A stretch of DNA of 64,000 nt from the NCBI GenBank assembly GCA_916700875.1, contig CAKAKS010000039.1, positions 18,201,139 to 18,265,138 on the forward strand, given 5' to 3'. Positions within the stretch are counted from its first letter, which is position 1, and every line of letters begins with the position of its first letter. This document shows positions 1-11,785 of the stretch, piece by piece. A model generated the notes under the pieces. That model saw only the letters and a list, made by a program, of their open reading frames with translations, was not told the origin of the DNA and searched no databases. A program made the translations under genes and the position numbers. The stretch is from Sebastes aleutianus. Taxonomy: Eukaryota; Chordata; Actinopteri; Perciformes; Sebastidae.

Positions 1-109
1 AAACACACGATTTAAAGTGGTGCTTTTGTGTGAGTCATGGAGAAACTACAGAACTGTCGATTAAATCAACTTATCAATTAGTCGACAAAATCGTATTAGT
101 GTTAGTGAG

Positions 110-205
110 TAGGGCTGTGTATTGACAAGAATCTGGCAATACAGTACTTATGATACAGAGGTTACCATTCAATGTATTGCGATACTGTAAGCAAGGTGAT
201 ATATA
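110..205 (+). repeat. Partial hAT-like MITE fragment
   Basis: Starts with TAGGGCTGTGTATTG, the kind of TAGGGCTG terminus seen again in the element at 61410, and continues with an AT-rich motif built on 'gatac' and 'tattgcgatac'. It breaks off where the next repeat begins near 212. Recognised as a common fish interspersed repeat from memory only; superfamily is inferred. Confidence 0.4.
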
Positions 206-211
206 GTATTA

Positions 212-400
212 TTACACGGCTTTATTGAATACTCGATTCTGATTGGTCAATCACAACATTCTATGGTCTTTTATTTCTTCATAGCAGACCGTTGCTATGT
301 ATAGCAGACCGTTGCTATGGGCGCAGGTCTGATCTCGGACTCTGGTGGACCGTTTTTGAGACAAAATATAGTAAGTAGTCACGTAAGAAGCGGGATAATT
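212..400 (+). repeat. Interspersed repeat A, copy 1
   Basis: One of three copies in the window (others at 12346-12566 and 39269-39480). All share 'attctgattggtcaatcac', a duplicated 15-base unit 'agcagaccgttgctatg', then 'gggcgcag.tctgat' and a tail ending 'aagcgggataat'. The copies are clearly homologous but diverged. The family name is not known to me. Confidence 0.75.
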
Positions 401-3400
401 TTAGTTTTAGGAAAACTGTCATAGTATAAAGAAACATCACCATATGCATAAAATCTGTGCAAAAAAAATTTACTTCTGTCAGAACAATAGGATCTGCATT
501 TGCATTTATCACAGTCCCTGTAACATCCAACATCATAGCACTACTTAGAGAGGGCACAGATGCGTCTCTTTGCAAAGGAAATAAAGAATTCACTCTTTGC
601 ATGTAAAATATTGTTTAAAAATCAATAACAGTGTTTTTTAGAATCAATACAGCATCATAAAACATGATATGGCGATACTCGATATTGAGTGTTAAGAATT
701 TCCTTGGTCGAGGACTACTGTCTACATTTCTTTCTCTGAAGTAACTGTTTGAATTTAGTTTGTTACAGTCGATAAGTCTATTTCTGCGTCTTTCACGGGA
801 GTCCGTGACATGCTGCTGCGTGGAGCATATTGATTGTGTTATGTTGTGGCGAGGCAGTGCTGATTTTCCGTTCTGTCTGAGTGACTCTTTGTTTTTGTCT
901 TGTTTGGCCCGTTCAGATGCCAGCGCTCCCACTCCGGATGCGTTGCTTATTCTCGAGGTCAGAGTAATCCTCACACGGAGTTCCTTTAATTGACAAATAG
1001 AGTGGATCTCCTTGACAACCAGTCTTAGTAGTCACGGCACTCTTCTGCATCTGACTCAGTGGGTGGAACTCACTTGTCACTTGCGTGGGCAGCCGGCCAA
1101 CTCTGCCTCTTTTTTCCTCACTCTAAAACACAGAAACACTTGCGCAAACTGTTTCTTTCTGCCTCTCTCTGTCTTCCTCCATCTCTCTTGTGCTTTTCTG
1201 AGCATACAAGTTTGCTATTCTCGGCATGTAAACACCAACCTAGCTATTAAGTCTGGATACGACCACTGCAGACTAGCAGACAGACATGATTACTAACCTG
1301 CGATCCCTGCCCTAGAGTCATTCCTTTTAATGCCAGCAGCACATCAAAGCCAGCCTACTCCACATTCAGCACTCCCACTTTTATTTAGTGTGGCAGAGAG
1401 GAGGGTTCTCCTTTTGTCCACCAGATGGTGCATATGTCCAACGAACCTGCCATAGCTCCATCACAACACCACTGCATGACTCTACTTTTTCATTCTGGTA
1501 CACTGTGTCCTGTGATAGGATCAGAGTGCGTTTTGTCTGCAGTGTCTCTCTCCAGGATGTTATGAAAACACTTGTACGCTTAGCTCGGTGCATTCGTATG
1601 TCATGTGATGAATCATATTACACTGCAGTGATACAAATCTGTGCTGCTCCTGTTGTGTTTTTCTGCATTTTTATGTGTGTAGGAGGTATGTTTTTGTCCA
1701 TTTTCTTATCATTTCTGAATTTTAAGAAATACAATGCTGCCATACGGGCTTATATCTCTGAACAGATGCCAGACAGACCTAATCTTCCACTACCAATTAG
1801 GACAGAGTAGCCCCAGCCGGCCCCTAAGCCCTCACCACATCACCACATATGGGCAGGGTCCCGGGCCCCAACAAAACCAATCCTCTCCCCTCTCACAGTC
1901 AGGCCAATGTGTGGACGTCTCAGGTGGAGGGTTGGTCTCAGTTTCCGCCAGCACAGGGAAGAGCATCGGAGAGGCCTGTGTGTGTTCAGGTGCCAGAGGC
2001 TGGGTCAGAATACTGGCTCTTTCTTCAGCCGTCTGTATGGAGGGTTACAGCAGCAGAGTGCCCCCCAAGTAACCCGAGACTAAATCACACTGACATATCA
2101 CGCTACTGACCCTTTTATGGCCTGCGTGCATGGCTGCTGGGGCTATGTTGATGGTGGATAGTGGGAAAAAACAACAAGGGAGGGGTGCCTGAAGTCAGAG
2201 GATCAAAACTTTCTTATCCAAAAAGAGCAGTCAAGTGTTTTTTTTCCTGTCAGGTGAACCCAGAGTCCTGTGCACATGGGCGTGCTTTCTATCAGCCCAC
2301 TGCTGCTCACCTGCTGTGTGATAATGACTGGCTCCTCAGTAGACGCCGTTGGCAGTGTCTTTTATCAGCTTGTTTATGCTCCTGTGGTTAAACGATGTAT
2401 GAATGGAACTGGCCCTCTAGAAAACTATTTCAAGCTCTGGTCCTAGTACCAAAAACACTTCCAGGTTTTCTTTGGCATCCCGTCATCAACCCCCTAACAC
2501 CCATTTGAATGAAGTAAATGGTCGTCTTTTACACAAAGACCACCTACCTAACAGTGCGGTGTTAACCATCCAGCTCTGGCCAGGTTTCACTTCTCTATCT
2601 ATTAAAAGACACCCAGTGTATTACTCACCACGCAGTCAGCGTAATTAAATCAATATGGCACTCTGAATTAAAACGCCATTTGTTGTGGTTTTTATGTGTT
2701 GCTTCAAATGTGATGCTCTTGTAATTACCCCCATGGTTCCACTGTTAAAATCTGTGGCAAAAAAAAAAAAGCTCAGGCTTGTTTATATGCAGGACTGCTG
2801 TTTACTCTGTGAATTGGGCCCTTTAAATCTGCAGCTGTGCAGAGTGACCAGAGTCAGGAATTCAAATTTGTGCATTTTCCAGACAGTACAAATTGTTCTT
2901 GAATGGCAGACAGAGGAAACATTGGCTCAGTGGTCCCGCTGTGAGTTAAAGCTTGTAATGGGTTACTTTGTCCTCTGAAGGGGGTGAACGAACAGAGAGG
3001 ATCCTCTCTCTTTCTGCTCTCATGACACAAGGCATGATATACTAAAGACTATAAAAAGACAAAGATATTTATGTCCAATCAAATCATGTGAATACATGCT
3101 TAGAGAGGTTATCTACCTCGTTTCCAACAGCTGTTTCCTCACAGGTTACACCCACGTTTCCTCCCCCCTTCTCCCCGTCTGTATCCCCCCCCCCCCGAAT
3201 CAAAGATGCAAACTGAGCAAGGCGAGGCAGGCCAGCAGCAGCAGTTATGTTGCTGAGTACACAGCTTGCATACCGCGCAGGGCGATGATGTCATCTATCC
3301 ATACTCTGTGGGAATCGGTCATTCAAGGACAACAAAACAAGGCTGCCAACAGGGATAGTAAATACATTACAGCACACTTTAGTCCCCCAGAGCTCAATTG

Positions 3401-5373
3401 GCAGTGTTGAGCCTCTGAATCTGGACCGGGCCCAAGCGGGGAACAACAGCACACACAGCACTCTGGAATGGCGAGAAAAGGAGGACAGCTGCATCGTGGG
3501 AGCCAGGACGCCACCTCGCAGACCTCCGCTGCCTGCTGCATGACCCGAATGGGAACTGAGTGGGAGCTGGTCCACTGCCTTCTGTCTGTCTGTGTGTGTT
3601 TGTGATTATGACTGAATTTTTCTGGGCGAGAGTGTTCTTGGAAAGACCCTTCTTAAAGACTCTCTTTTCCTCCCAGCTCCTCAGCGCTGCCATGCCACAG
3701 CTCTCATTACTGTTTGTCTCTGTGGCTACAGCCATGAGTCATGTTTCTTTCTTTTTTTTTAGGTAGATGGTGTAAAATGCATTGCAATTTACAAGTATGA
3801 CGCAAAGGCAACCTTGACATTTCATCTCTGGACAAGCCTATATTAGTGCTGTATTTACTCAGCTGATGGAATGTGTTTGCTTAGCGACTTAATGGTGTCA
3901 GATTCAAATAAGTGATCATGTTCGCAAATGTGCTAGCACGGGCGTGGCCCGCACTAATTCTGTTTCAAGAAGTCACGGCATCATCACTATGCATGTACCA
4001 CCACTATTTTGACACTTATCATGATTAATAGTGCACTTCTCACCTACGTAAAGGCACTCAGTGAGCAACACGACGGGGGAAAGAGTGAGTTTTTGACCTG
4101 CAGTTTCATCAGGGACGCGGGATTGGCCGTTGCTGCTGGTGTCAGTGTCTCCTATGAAGCCTGCAGCCCATTGGCAGTGGAAGAATTGATGAGGCAGGGA
4201 GGAGACTGTATCTTCCATCTGGGGCTGACAGCGAAGGCTGGAATGTCCTCGGCCTGAACAGCCTGCCTCTCTCTGCTGTCATGTGGACAACGGCCCCCAC
4301 GCTAGGCAGCCCGAGGAGAGCTGTCATGTGGGCCGGTGGGGTCTAGCTAGTCCTCCTTCGCACTCTGAAAGGCAGCCATGCACTCACACATGAACACTGT
4401 GCACATACTGTAAAGCACGCCTCCCACGAGAGGAAGCCCGGGTGGGTGTGTGTTTTATGTGCTTGTGTCCAGTGATTAATGTTGAAAAGCTCCTCCTGCT
4501 TGTAGCTGATCATATCAGCGCGGTATGAATGGAATTAATTCACTTTTTCTCTTTTATTCCTGTGTATGATTGCACTCTATTGCTAAACTAAATCATCCTG
4601 CACAGCCCCGACCAACTGTAGAGCTTCTTGGCTCAATGTAAATCCAAGCAGCAGTCTCAAGTTCAGACTACCATTTCCTCTAGTATTAGCTGAGGGATGG
4701 TTCCAGTTTGTCACAACCTGGGTCCTATTTCCGTAGTGTTGGCCATCACTCCTACTGGCAATGATAACACTGAAGTAACTGCAGAGGTCTGGGATACACC
4801 CAGCTTAGCCAAACTTATGTGGAAGAGAAGACAAACGGTTACATTATGACCCGAGCTCTCAGTTGTAAACATTTATCACAGATTACAGACTGACTTCCCT
4901 ACTTAAACTTTGACCTAACATACTTCCCATAGTTGTGCACGCACAGTTTTTCGGTAATTTAAGGGATTATTATTAACATTTAAAGTGTTCTCACTTTGGA
5001 TTTACCTCCAAATAAAGTGGTTTAGATAATCTGCTTGCTTGTTTACAACCTGTCGTGTTGTTTCAATGCTCATTTGGACTTTGTGTGTTCCCAGATCTCA
5101 GTATTATCTCTGGAGAGTGCTGTGTTATTATTGCTGATAGTAAAGATGGCCTTGAAAATAAGACCCAATTTGAGAATTAATAATTAATTCTTGACTTTGG
5201 GAGACCTTGACTTGTCAAAACAGTCTCACCAAAAGGTCACTTTAGTAGCCGTTCTTTAGTTTTCAATTGTATCGCATGATCTTCCTTAATGGATGGAGTT
5301 ATCATGGAAATGTAGATGTTCAAATTTCCAATTTTTCTGAGGACTTTGGATTCGTCTGAAATGGCATACACAC
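401..5373. other. otud7a intron, no recognised gene
   Basis: About 5 kb with no exon I can support. Short open frames here show no splice-site context or recognisable protein. I looked for the upstream otud7a exon that should carry the catalytic histidine ('HFSALVSM' in the human protein) and did not find it, so this is read as intron. A short C-run lies near 3187-3197. Confidence 0.6.
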
Positions 5374-5678
5374 AGCTGTGGCTCAGAGGGTAGAGCAGGT
5401 CGTCCACCAATCGGAAGGTCGGTGGTTCGATATCCGGCTTCTCCGGTCACATGTCGATGTGTCCTTGAGCAAGACACTTAACCCCAAATGGCTGTATAAT
5501 TGAATGAGTATTTAGATTAGATCCTAATGGGTAAAGTTGGCACCTTGCATGGCAACCTTTGCCATCAGTGTATGAATGTGTGTGTGATTGGGTGAATGCT
5601 TACATGTAGTGTAAAGTGCTTTGAATGGTCAGAAGACTAGAAAAGCGCTTTATAAATGCAAGTCCATTTACCATTTAC
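5374..5678 (+). repeat. tRNA-derived SINE
   Basis: The head resembles a tRNA gene with an internal RNA polymerase III promoter: A box TGGCTCAGAGG at 5379-5389 and B box GGTTCGATATCC at 5424-5435. The body ('gtccttgagcaagacacttaacccc', shortened here to its idea) and the tail 'aaaagcgctttataaatgca' followed by 'catttaccatttac' match a SINE widespread in teleosts. The body lacks a foldable tRNA anticodon arm and acceptor stem, so it is not a working tRNA gene. Confidence 0.85.
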
Positions 5679-5685
5679 ATACATT

Positions 5686-6060
5686 ATACTACATATTCAA
5701 CATGTGTACTATCGTTCAACATACTTTTGTGTGAATAAACAGTAGTATGTATCCTTTCGGACGCACTGAGCAGTATATTACGTCGTCACTTCCTGAGAGC
5801 CTCCTTACCGGTTAGAGACGTGTAACCATGGTAACTCGTGCCAACCTCATGTGTTATACTTACAGTTAAATTAAAGCGTTATTGATGTTACAGAGCTGCC
5901 CGTCAACGTCCGTTATGAACGTGATATTTAGGCCGTCGTAGTGTCCAGTGTTGCATACTGTAATATTTCACTGGAAATAGTATGCAATTTGCGTACTTTT
6001 GGTTTCATACTACTGTTTTAGTGTACTCAATAGCATGTTAGTATGGAATTTCAGACGCAA
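5686..6060. repeat. MITE rich in 'catact/agtatg' inverted motifs
   Basis: Terminal regions are mutually inverted: 'tactacatattcaacatgtg' on the left and 'caatagcatgttagtatgg' on the right, with further 'agtatg' and 'catact' motifs inside. The same style of element occurs at 31666-31993 and 44344-45200. It adjoins the SINE directly. Boundaries are approximate. Confidence 0.5.
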
Positions 6061-6617
6061 CTTTTAAGGGCGTCTCATCCATGCTGGTTCAAAAGTTGGG
6101 ATTGAAAACAAAACAAAACCTTGGAAACAAAACAGTCTCACCACAAGGTCCATTTAGTAGCTGTTTTTGGAGCTTTCTGTATCATATGATATAATTGGAA
6201 ACCCCAGAACAGCTACAACCCAAGCTGTAATAAACCATATTTTCCTTTCATTTGGAAAAGGTACATATGAATGGTTACACTTGACTAGACAGGCCAGTAC
6301 AGTAGCTCAGAGAACCAGGATAGGGACCAGTCTGTGAGTCTAAGAGGCCCTTCTCTGTCTGGATGAGTCCACGTGAGTGACACTCACTGGTCACGGTCAC
6401 TTCTCTGCCTAAAAAATGGATGTCAGATAGAATGCACCCGCAGTATACTTTACCCCACACTGACAGGCATCTGGGATAATTAAAGTGGCATTATTCTAGT
6501 GTGTCATTATGGTGTCACTTTAGCTCTGACACCACGAGAGAACGGGTGGCGTGCGACGTAGTATCCGGTGGTAAAGCTAGACCAAACTAACCCTTCTGAT
6601 AATCTCATCTCTTCCAG

Positions 6618-6732
6618 CTGTTATCCCCCTGACCGACTCGGAGCACAAGCTGCTGGCGCTCCATTTTGCCGTGGACCCTGGCAGGGACTGGGAGTGGGGG
6701 AGGGACGACAATGATAACACCAAGCTAGCCAA
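6618..6732 (+). CDS. otud7a: otud7a internal coding exon (after the OTU core)
   Basis: This is the first otud7a exon in the window. It is bounded by an acceptor 'cttccag' ending at 6617 and a donor 'gtaagt' starting at 6733. It enters with two bases of a split codon and encodes VIPLTDSEHKLLALHFAVDP then GRDWEWGRDDNDNTKLA. This matches the conserved stretch of human OTUD7A that follows the catalytic OTU domain. It ends with AA, completed by T of the next exon to give Asn. OTUD7A is a deubiquitinase that prefers Lys11-linked chains (family knowledge). The catalytic Cys and His lie on exons left of the window, so activity cannot be judged here. An 'agtggggg' purine-rich stretch inside the exon is simply coding for the DWEWG segment. 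Confidence 0.95.
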
Positions 6733-7322
6733 GTAAGTCCTGTATAGTATATCACAGGGTGTTGATGCTTATCAACAAAGCACACACAGAGACGCTGACT
6801 GCGTTGAAGGGTGAGAGAGTGAAAACTGCAGGCCAAGGCAGTTCTGTTAGTCTACCCACAAGGCTGTATGTGAGGGATTTAACTCTGATTATGCGCTCCG
6901 AGCTCAGGTCACTTCAAAGAGTGAGCAGAGAGAGAACAAATTGTGAGTCACGTCAGTCATCCATAGGGTTTCCCAGGAATGGCCTCACTAAAGCAGCAAC
7001 ACCCTCTCTGAGTTTAGCAAAGAGTTTATGTAAGGGTTTCTGTTTCACATTCCTGCCAGTCAGGGGGTTAGCTTATCCTTTAATGCAGATATACAGAGAG
7101 AGGATGCTCGAGCCACTACATAATACCACCTCTTTATATTATAATACATTGCAGGCATTCATAGAGTTTTTAGATTTACTAAGGTCTTAAAAATGTCATA
7201 CTCAGACCCATAAATATGCTATAATGTATATGACATTTGGTTCTAGTAAGAAAACATTCGTCAAATGTCAACTGTGTTATACGACTGCTTGTTGTTAATT
7301 GCGTATCCATGTTCTCCCACAG

Positions 7323-7407
7323 TCTCATCTTGTCTCTGGAGGCCAAACTCAACCTACTGCACAACTACATGAATGTAACATGGATCCGAATTCCATCTGA
7401 AACAAGG
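7323..7407 (+). CDS. otud7a: otud7a penultimate coding exon
   Basis: An 85-base exon between acceptor 'ttctcccacag' (ending 7322) and donor 'gtaact' (7408). With the split Asn codon it reads N-LILSLEAKLNLLHNYMNVT then WIRIPSETR, nearly identical to human OTUD7A. Phase arithmetic is exact: one base plus 28 codons, leaving in phase 0 into the last exon. The donor has +4 A and +5 C rather than the commonest GTAAG/GTGAG, but the frame and the conserved protein leave little doubt. Confidence 0.95.
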
Positions 7408-7704
7408 GTAACTTTTTTCTCTCACACGTGTTTCTGCTTCGTCACGGTTAATTTAGCCCCAGAGAGACTCCTCCGTTCCAGATGTTCTTGAAACCACATA
7501 GTTCAAATCAATCAGTTTTATTTAACTGTCAGAAAGCAATGATCCAATCATGCACTCATGTGTTTGTACTGATTATTAATCACCAAAAGTCAGGCAACAA
7601 CAAGTTCTTTTTGGGGGGAATTTGTCTGGAATACATTGGGAGTCCCTGTGAAATTTCCCTGTTTTCTTCATTACTGTATTTTGTTTGTGTGTATCTCTGT
7701 GCAG

Positions 7705-9258
7705 GCTCCCTTGGCTCAGCCAGAGTCTCCCACAGCCTCTGCAGGTGAGGATGTCCAGTCTCTAGCTGAGTCCATGGACTCTGACCGCGAGTCTGTCGGC
7801 AGCAACTCCAACGTCAACAACGGCAAGCCCAGCAAGGAGAAGGACAAAGACAAGCAGCGCAAGGACAAAGACAAGAGCCGGGCCGATTCTGTAGCCAACA
7901 AACTAGGTAGCTTCAGCAAAACGTTGGGGATCAAGCTGAAGAAGAACATGGGAGGCCTGGGCGGCCTCGTGCACGGCAAAATGAACAAATCTAACTCTGG
8001 CTCAGGTCGTAGCGGGGAGAACGGAGGGGAGAAGACGAAGAAGAAGGAGTCTAAGACAACCAAGGGAAACAAGGAGGAGTCGGGCCAGTCTGCCAGCTCC
8101 ACTTCCTCTGAGAAGACCACTAGTCCGTCGCCTACGGACAGAGACAGACCCTCCAGCTCGTCCCCCACGGAGAGACAGGACAGTGCAGGGAGGGACAAGA
8201 CCCTGGAAAACTGGAAATACAGCACCGATGTCAAGCTCAGCCTCAACATCCTGCGGGCTGCCATGCAGGGGGAGCGCAAGTTCATTTTCGCAGGCCTCCT
8301 GCTCACTAGCCATCGACACCAGTTCCACGAGGAGATGATCAGCTACTATCTGACCAACGCCCAGGAGCGCTTCAGCCAGGAGCAGGAGCAGAAGAGGAAG
8401 GAGGCGGAGAAGAAGCCGCCCGTCACCACTGAGGTGGCCCTGAAGAAGCCAGAGCATGAGAGTGTCTTCCAGAGGGAGAGATCGGACAGCTCGCCGCCGG
8501 AGAGCTGCTCTCCCGTCCTGCCCCACCACACCCACACCTATAACCCCCAGCCCTCGCTGGGCCTCAAGATGCAGGGCAGGAACAGTCCCACTCCTGCAGC
8601 CCCTCTCGTCTCCATCCCAGTCCCTCCTCTCACCCCGCCAACAGCCTCCCACCACGTCTCCCACCCAGCCCCAGCCCCTGCGCCTTACTCCTCCCCCAGT
8701 ATTGGTGCTAAGAGACCTGGGCCCGTTCCCGTGTCCGCCCACTACAGCCATACACCGCCCATCCAGCGGCACAGCGTGATCCACTTACAAGATGTCAACA
8801 TGCAATCCTCCATCTTCCAAGATGACCCCTATAAGCCCGTGGTGGGCACCCTAAAGACATGCGCCACCTACCCCCAGCAGAACCGCACACTCTCGTCCCA
8901 GAGTTACAGCCCCGCTCGCCTGTCAGGGGTCCGCACTGTTAACACCATAGAGACGCTGTCCTACAACATGCCCGGCGAACACAAGTCCCACACCTACACC
9001 AATGGATTCAACGCGGGAGACATTCAGGACTGCCTGGAGTTTGCAGATGAGGACAACTCGTCTCACACCTGGCTCAACCAAGAGAAAACCAAAGGGCGGA
9101 GCTCTGGAAGCCCTTTGTACTGCTTTCAGCAGCGCCGCTGCAAGAGGGAGAACTGCTCCTTCTACGGCAGGCACGAGACAGACAACTACTGCTCCTACTG
9201 CTACAGAGAGGAGCTGAAGCGCAGGGAGAGGGAGAGCAAAGTGCAGAGGCCTGCATAG
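7705..9258 (+). CDS. otud7a: otud7a last coding exon, C-terminal half with A20 zinc finger
   Basis: This exon starts after the acceptor 'ctgtgcag' (ending 7704) in phase 0 and runs 517 codons to TAG at 9256-9258. The protein opens APLAQPESPTASAGEDVQSL. It has a Ser/Lys/Glu-rich stretch with likely nuclear-localisation-type basic runs. Conserved blocks include ADSVANKLGSFSKTLGIKLK (about 7883-7942) and STDVKLSLNILRAAMQGERK (from about 8221). A long Pro/Ser-rich, probably disordered region follows, then TYPQQNRTLSSQSYSPARL. It ends in an A20-type zinc finger: Cys codons at 9139, 9154, 9190 and 9199, giving C-x4-C-x11-C-x2-C. A20 fingers bind ubiquitin in this family. The tail 'CSYCYREELKRRERES' distinguishes OTUD7A from OTUD7B. 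GC content and CpG density are high compared with the flanks, which explains long antisense open frames that are not genes. The protein acts on ubiquitin chains in cytoplasm and possibly nucleus (family knowledge). Confidence 0.97.
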   Translation, partial: APLAQPESPTASAGEDVQSLAESMDSDRESVGSNSNVNNGKPSKEKDKDKQRKDKDKSRADSVANKLGSFSKTLGIKLKKNMGGLGGLVHGKMNKSNSGSGRSGENGGEKTKKKESKTTKGNKEESGQSASSTSSEKTTSPSPTDRDRPSSSSPTERQDSAGRDKTLENWKYSTDVKLSLNILRAAMQGERKFIFAGLLLTSHRHQFHEEMISYYLTNAQERFSQEQEQKRKEAEKKPPVTTEVALKKPEHESVFQRERSDSSPPESCSPVLPHHTHTYNPQPSLGLKMQGRNSPTPAAPLVSIPVPPLTPPTASHHVSHPAPAPAPYSSPSIGAKRPGPVPVSAHYSHTPPIQRHSVIHLQDVNMQSSIFQDDPYKPVVGTLKTCATYPQQNRTLSSQSYSPARLSGVRTVNTIETLSYNMPGEHKSHTYTNGFNAGDIQDCLEFADEDNSSHTWLNQEKTKGRSSGSPLYCFQQRRCKRENCSFYGRHETDNYCSYCYREELKRRERESKVQRPA

Positions 9259-9749
9259 CCATCACAGCCACTTCAGCCACTTGTCAGCGAGGCCGCAGGA
9301 GACCTGAGGGAACGACACCATCTGCACTCTGCATTTAGAATAACATGATGGCAAACATTTTCCTATTTTGTTGAAGAATGCTCTTGTATTCCTGTCACCC
9401 TTCCCTTGTTAGTAAAGAGTATTACTTCATGATGGGGGAAGCAGAACTTGAAACAGTGAGCAGCTTTGGCCAGAAATTGTGCTATTTTGGTTTGTTTTTT
9501 TCTGTCTCATTGAAGTTAGTCTTTTACTTGTTTTAGAGTAAAAGTCATCTCTCTGTGATTCTGTATGTGAGGGAAAGTTCTTTATTTTTCAAAGTACAAA
9601 AGATTTCATCAGGAGGGAACATTTTAGCTCTTTTAATCAGTTTGAATGCAATACCTCTGCTTGGTTCTTCAAAACTCTCTGTGGAAAAATTTGTAGTTGT
9701 TTTGCAATCAAAAGAAATTGAACGGGAGATTAATATTAGACTTTAAAGC

Positions 9750-9755
9750 AATAAA
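9750..9755 (+). terminator. Candidate poly(A) signal of otud7a
   Basis: Canonical AATAAA about 490 bases after the otud7a stop codon, on the coding strand. It is the nearest such hexamer I found downstream of the stop; use is inferred. Confidence 0.45.
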
Positions 9756-10677
9756 TTGGTGATTTTTGCTACACCCTCTCCCAATTTTGTCTATGCACCA
9801 ATAATATAGTTACTGTAGGTTAACTGTGTCTTGTAAATTGTAAAGGATTGTCACGGTGTGCTTTTTGTAAACAAATTTGAACTACAGGAATTAAAAGTGT
9901 GTGAGCATTATAGATTGTAATGTTGGATTAGGATGAAAATGTATCTCATTTGTTAAGTGTACCTTTGTTCTTACGGCGGTGCAAGGGTTTCCTGTGTCAG
10001 AATTGGACTCAAAATAATGTGTAAAATACCATTTCACATTTTTAGTCGACCTCCTTAAGACCACAAGCACTGCCAAACTGGCTTCCTTAAAAAAAAATTC
10101 AAATTTTCAAATGTTTTCTGTGGCAAACACCGAACAATGTGCAACCATAGGATGAATTGCTTCACAAATATGCAGTGTTTATGGTGTGTTTCTCCGAGTC
10201 GCTTGTTAGCTACTCTATTCGGTCAATGTGTTAGATGAGAAGAATTGTGGGTAGCGAGAGCAGGCCGATGCGTATTTGTCTGAAGTGTGATTACGTGTCT
10301 CTTCCCCTCTACACACACACAACAACACGATGTGCAATCATGCTATTAGCACTATGTGGTGACCTGCAGTATAGATGTGTCACCGGTCCAGTGTGAGATT
10401 GTCTGTTCTTCTTCTTCCATATCTAAAGGCCGATAAAAGAAGCACCTGCTGCTAAGAGCACCTCAAGCCTTTTGTGATCATCAGTGCTTTAACCAATCAG
10501 TGGGTTTGTTAAAAACCCGGGCCTCCAAGTGCTTTCTGCTCATTTTGACATGACTACTGTAAAGACGCAGTGTTTGTGTTGCTGTTTGTTCTGGTGATGC
10601 TTGGATAATGTACCATGCTGTCCTTAACTAAGTGTGTCCTGGCCAAGGATGTCCACTGCTCCCTGGGTTTGCTTCTG

Positions 10678-10697
10678 TCTCTCTCTCTCTCTCTCTC
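10678..10697 (+). repeat. (CT)n microsatellite
   Basis: About ten CT units in a row in the probable otud7a 3' flank. Confidence 0.9.
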
Positions 10698-11207
10698 CTG
10701 TACACACTGCAGTGTTGCTCCTCTTTGTTTCTATGTGACAAGTTCATGGACTCTCACCATGTTAGGACTGTAAGATATGATTTTGTATTCCTTTAAGAGT
10801 TTTACACTACTTTAAATTATTAATTTGCACATTAGGTACAGATGTAAATATGAAAAAAAAAATAGTTTATTGTTACAAACATGATGTGTCTGCGTCATTT
10901 TTGTTTTTTCTTCAAGGAGGTAATCATCTAGAGAATATATATATTTCATTTTTCAGCTGAGGATTTTTGAATCAGTGTTCAAATTGAGATCGTGTTGTTT
11001 AGGTTTCTTTTGATCCACACACACTACAATACACTTTTTTGCTATGTATTTGCTTTCATCTGCTTTTCTGTTTGCTAGTGAGGCCTAAAAGCAGACAGTT
11101 GAAATGACTGTATTAGTGTAACCAAACTAATCAATACGGTGTTTTACACCAGGATGATTATCAACTGTCCCACTTTTTCCTGAAAAGTATAACTGGTGCA
11201 CGCTTAA

Positions 11208-11785
11208 AGGGGAACTCCAGCCTCCAGCATTTTAACATTGCGCTTCCGTAGTGTTGGTGGACTTGCAAAAAAACAGCTTAGTCAAAATTGAGTGAATTAG
11301 ACTGAAATATCCTGCTTTTTTGTTGCAAATGTAGGTCAAGCTCCAAACAGACCGGATCCTACGATTCCCATGATGCAACTTGACAGTTACTATTATAAAA
11401 CCCTTCTGCCTGGTCTTTTAAAGGTGCAGTGTGTAGGATCTAGCGGTGAGGTTGCAGATTGCAACCAACTGAAACTACGGTGGCCGACGCAAAACTGTGA
11501 AAACGGAAATGTCCCTATCTAGAGACAGCGTTTGGTTTGTCCGTTCTGGGCTACTGTAGAGACATGGCAGCCGTCTCCGTGAAGAGGACCCGCTCCCTAA
11601 ATATAAACGGCTCATTCTAAGGTAACGAAAACACATCAAGTCTCCAAGCTGAAGCTAAGATAACCCTGATGACATCACTATGACGTCACCAGGGTTAATT
11701 TCTCCATAGCCTCAGGATACATTATACAAACGTACAGTACTCCCCATGAACTGCTCTTCATGTGTAAAATCAGTGGAGTGCCCCT
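11208..11785. mobile_element. TTAA-flanked MITE (outer), carrying a nested MITE
   Basis: Ends are inverted: AGGGGAACTCCAG on the left and CAGTGGAGTGCCCCT on the right. Each is flanked by TTAA (11204-11207 and 11786-11789), the target duplication typical of Kolobok and piggyBac DNA transposons. A second TTAA element is inserted at 11422. No open frame of transposase type is present, so it is non-autonomous. Superfamily is inferred from the TTAA site only. Confidence 0.7.
11422..11640 (+). mobile_element. 'AGGTGCAGTGTG' TTAA MITE, copy 1 (right end lost)
   Basis: Begins AGGTGCAGTGTGTAGGATC just after TTAA (11418-11421) and shares 'gcagattgcaaccaactgaa', 'gctactgtagagacatgg' and 'gaagaggacccgctcccta' with copies at 25225 and 49129. 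The right inverted terminus present in those copies is missing here, so this copy is truncated inside the outer element. Confidence 0.7.

Larger units (their letters stand above)
9259..10900 (+). other. otud7a: otud7a 3' UTR and flank
   Basis: AT-rich sequence free of recognised repeats follows the stop codon. AATAAA at 9750-9755 could end a short 3' UTR of about 0.5 kb. The lack of repeats up to about 11200 and a Pumilio-type motif TGTAAATA at 10843-10850 suggest that a longer 3' UTR is possible. A (CT)n run sits at 10678-10697. The true end is not visible from sequence alone. Confidence 0.55.

Noticed and set aside
5374..5450. tRNA gene
   Set aside because: A and B boxes are present but the sequence does not fold as a full tRNA and runs into a SINE body.
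1..6617. Upstream otud7a exons in the left part
   Set aside because: I searched for the conserved catalytic-histidine exon peptide and found no match, so the exons lie beyond the left edge.
8002..8784. 260-codon open frame antisense to the last otud7a exon
   Set aside because: Composition follows from the GC-rich coding strand. It has no domain of its own and the sense frame is a known conserved protein.
7705..9258. Gene is otud7b in place of otud7a
   Set aside because: The C-terminal blocks TYPQQNRTLSSQSYSPAR and CSYCYREELKRR are OTUD7A-type.
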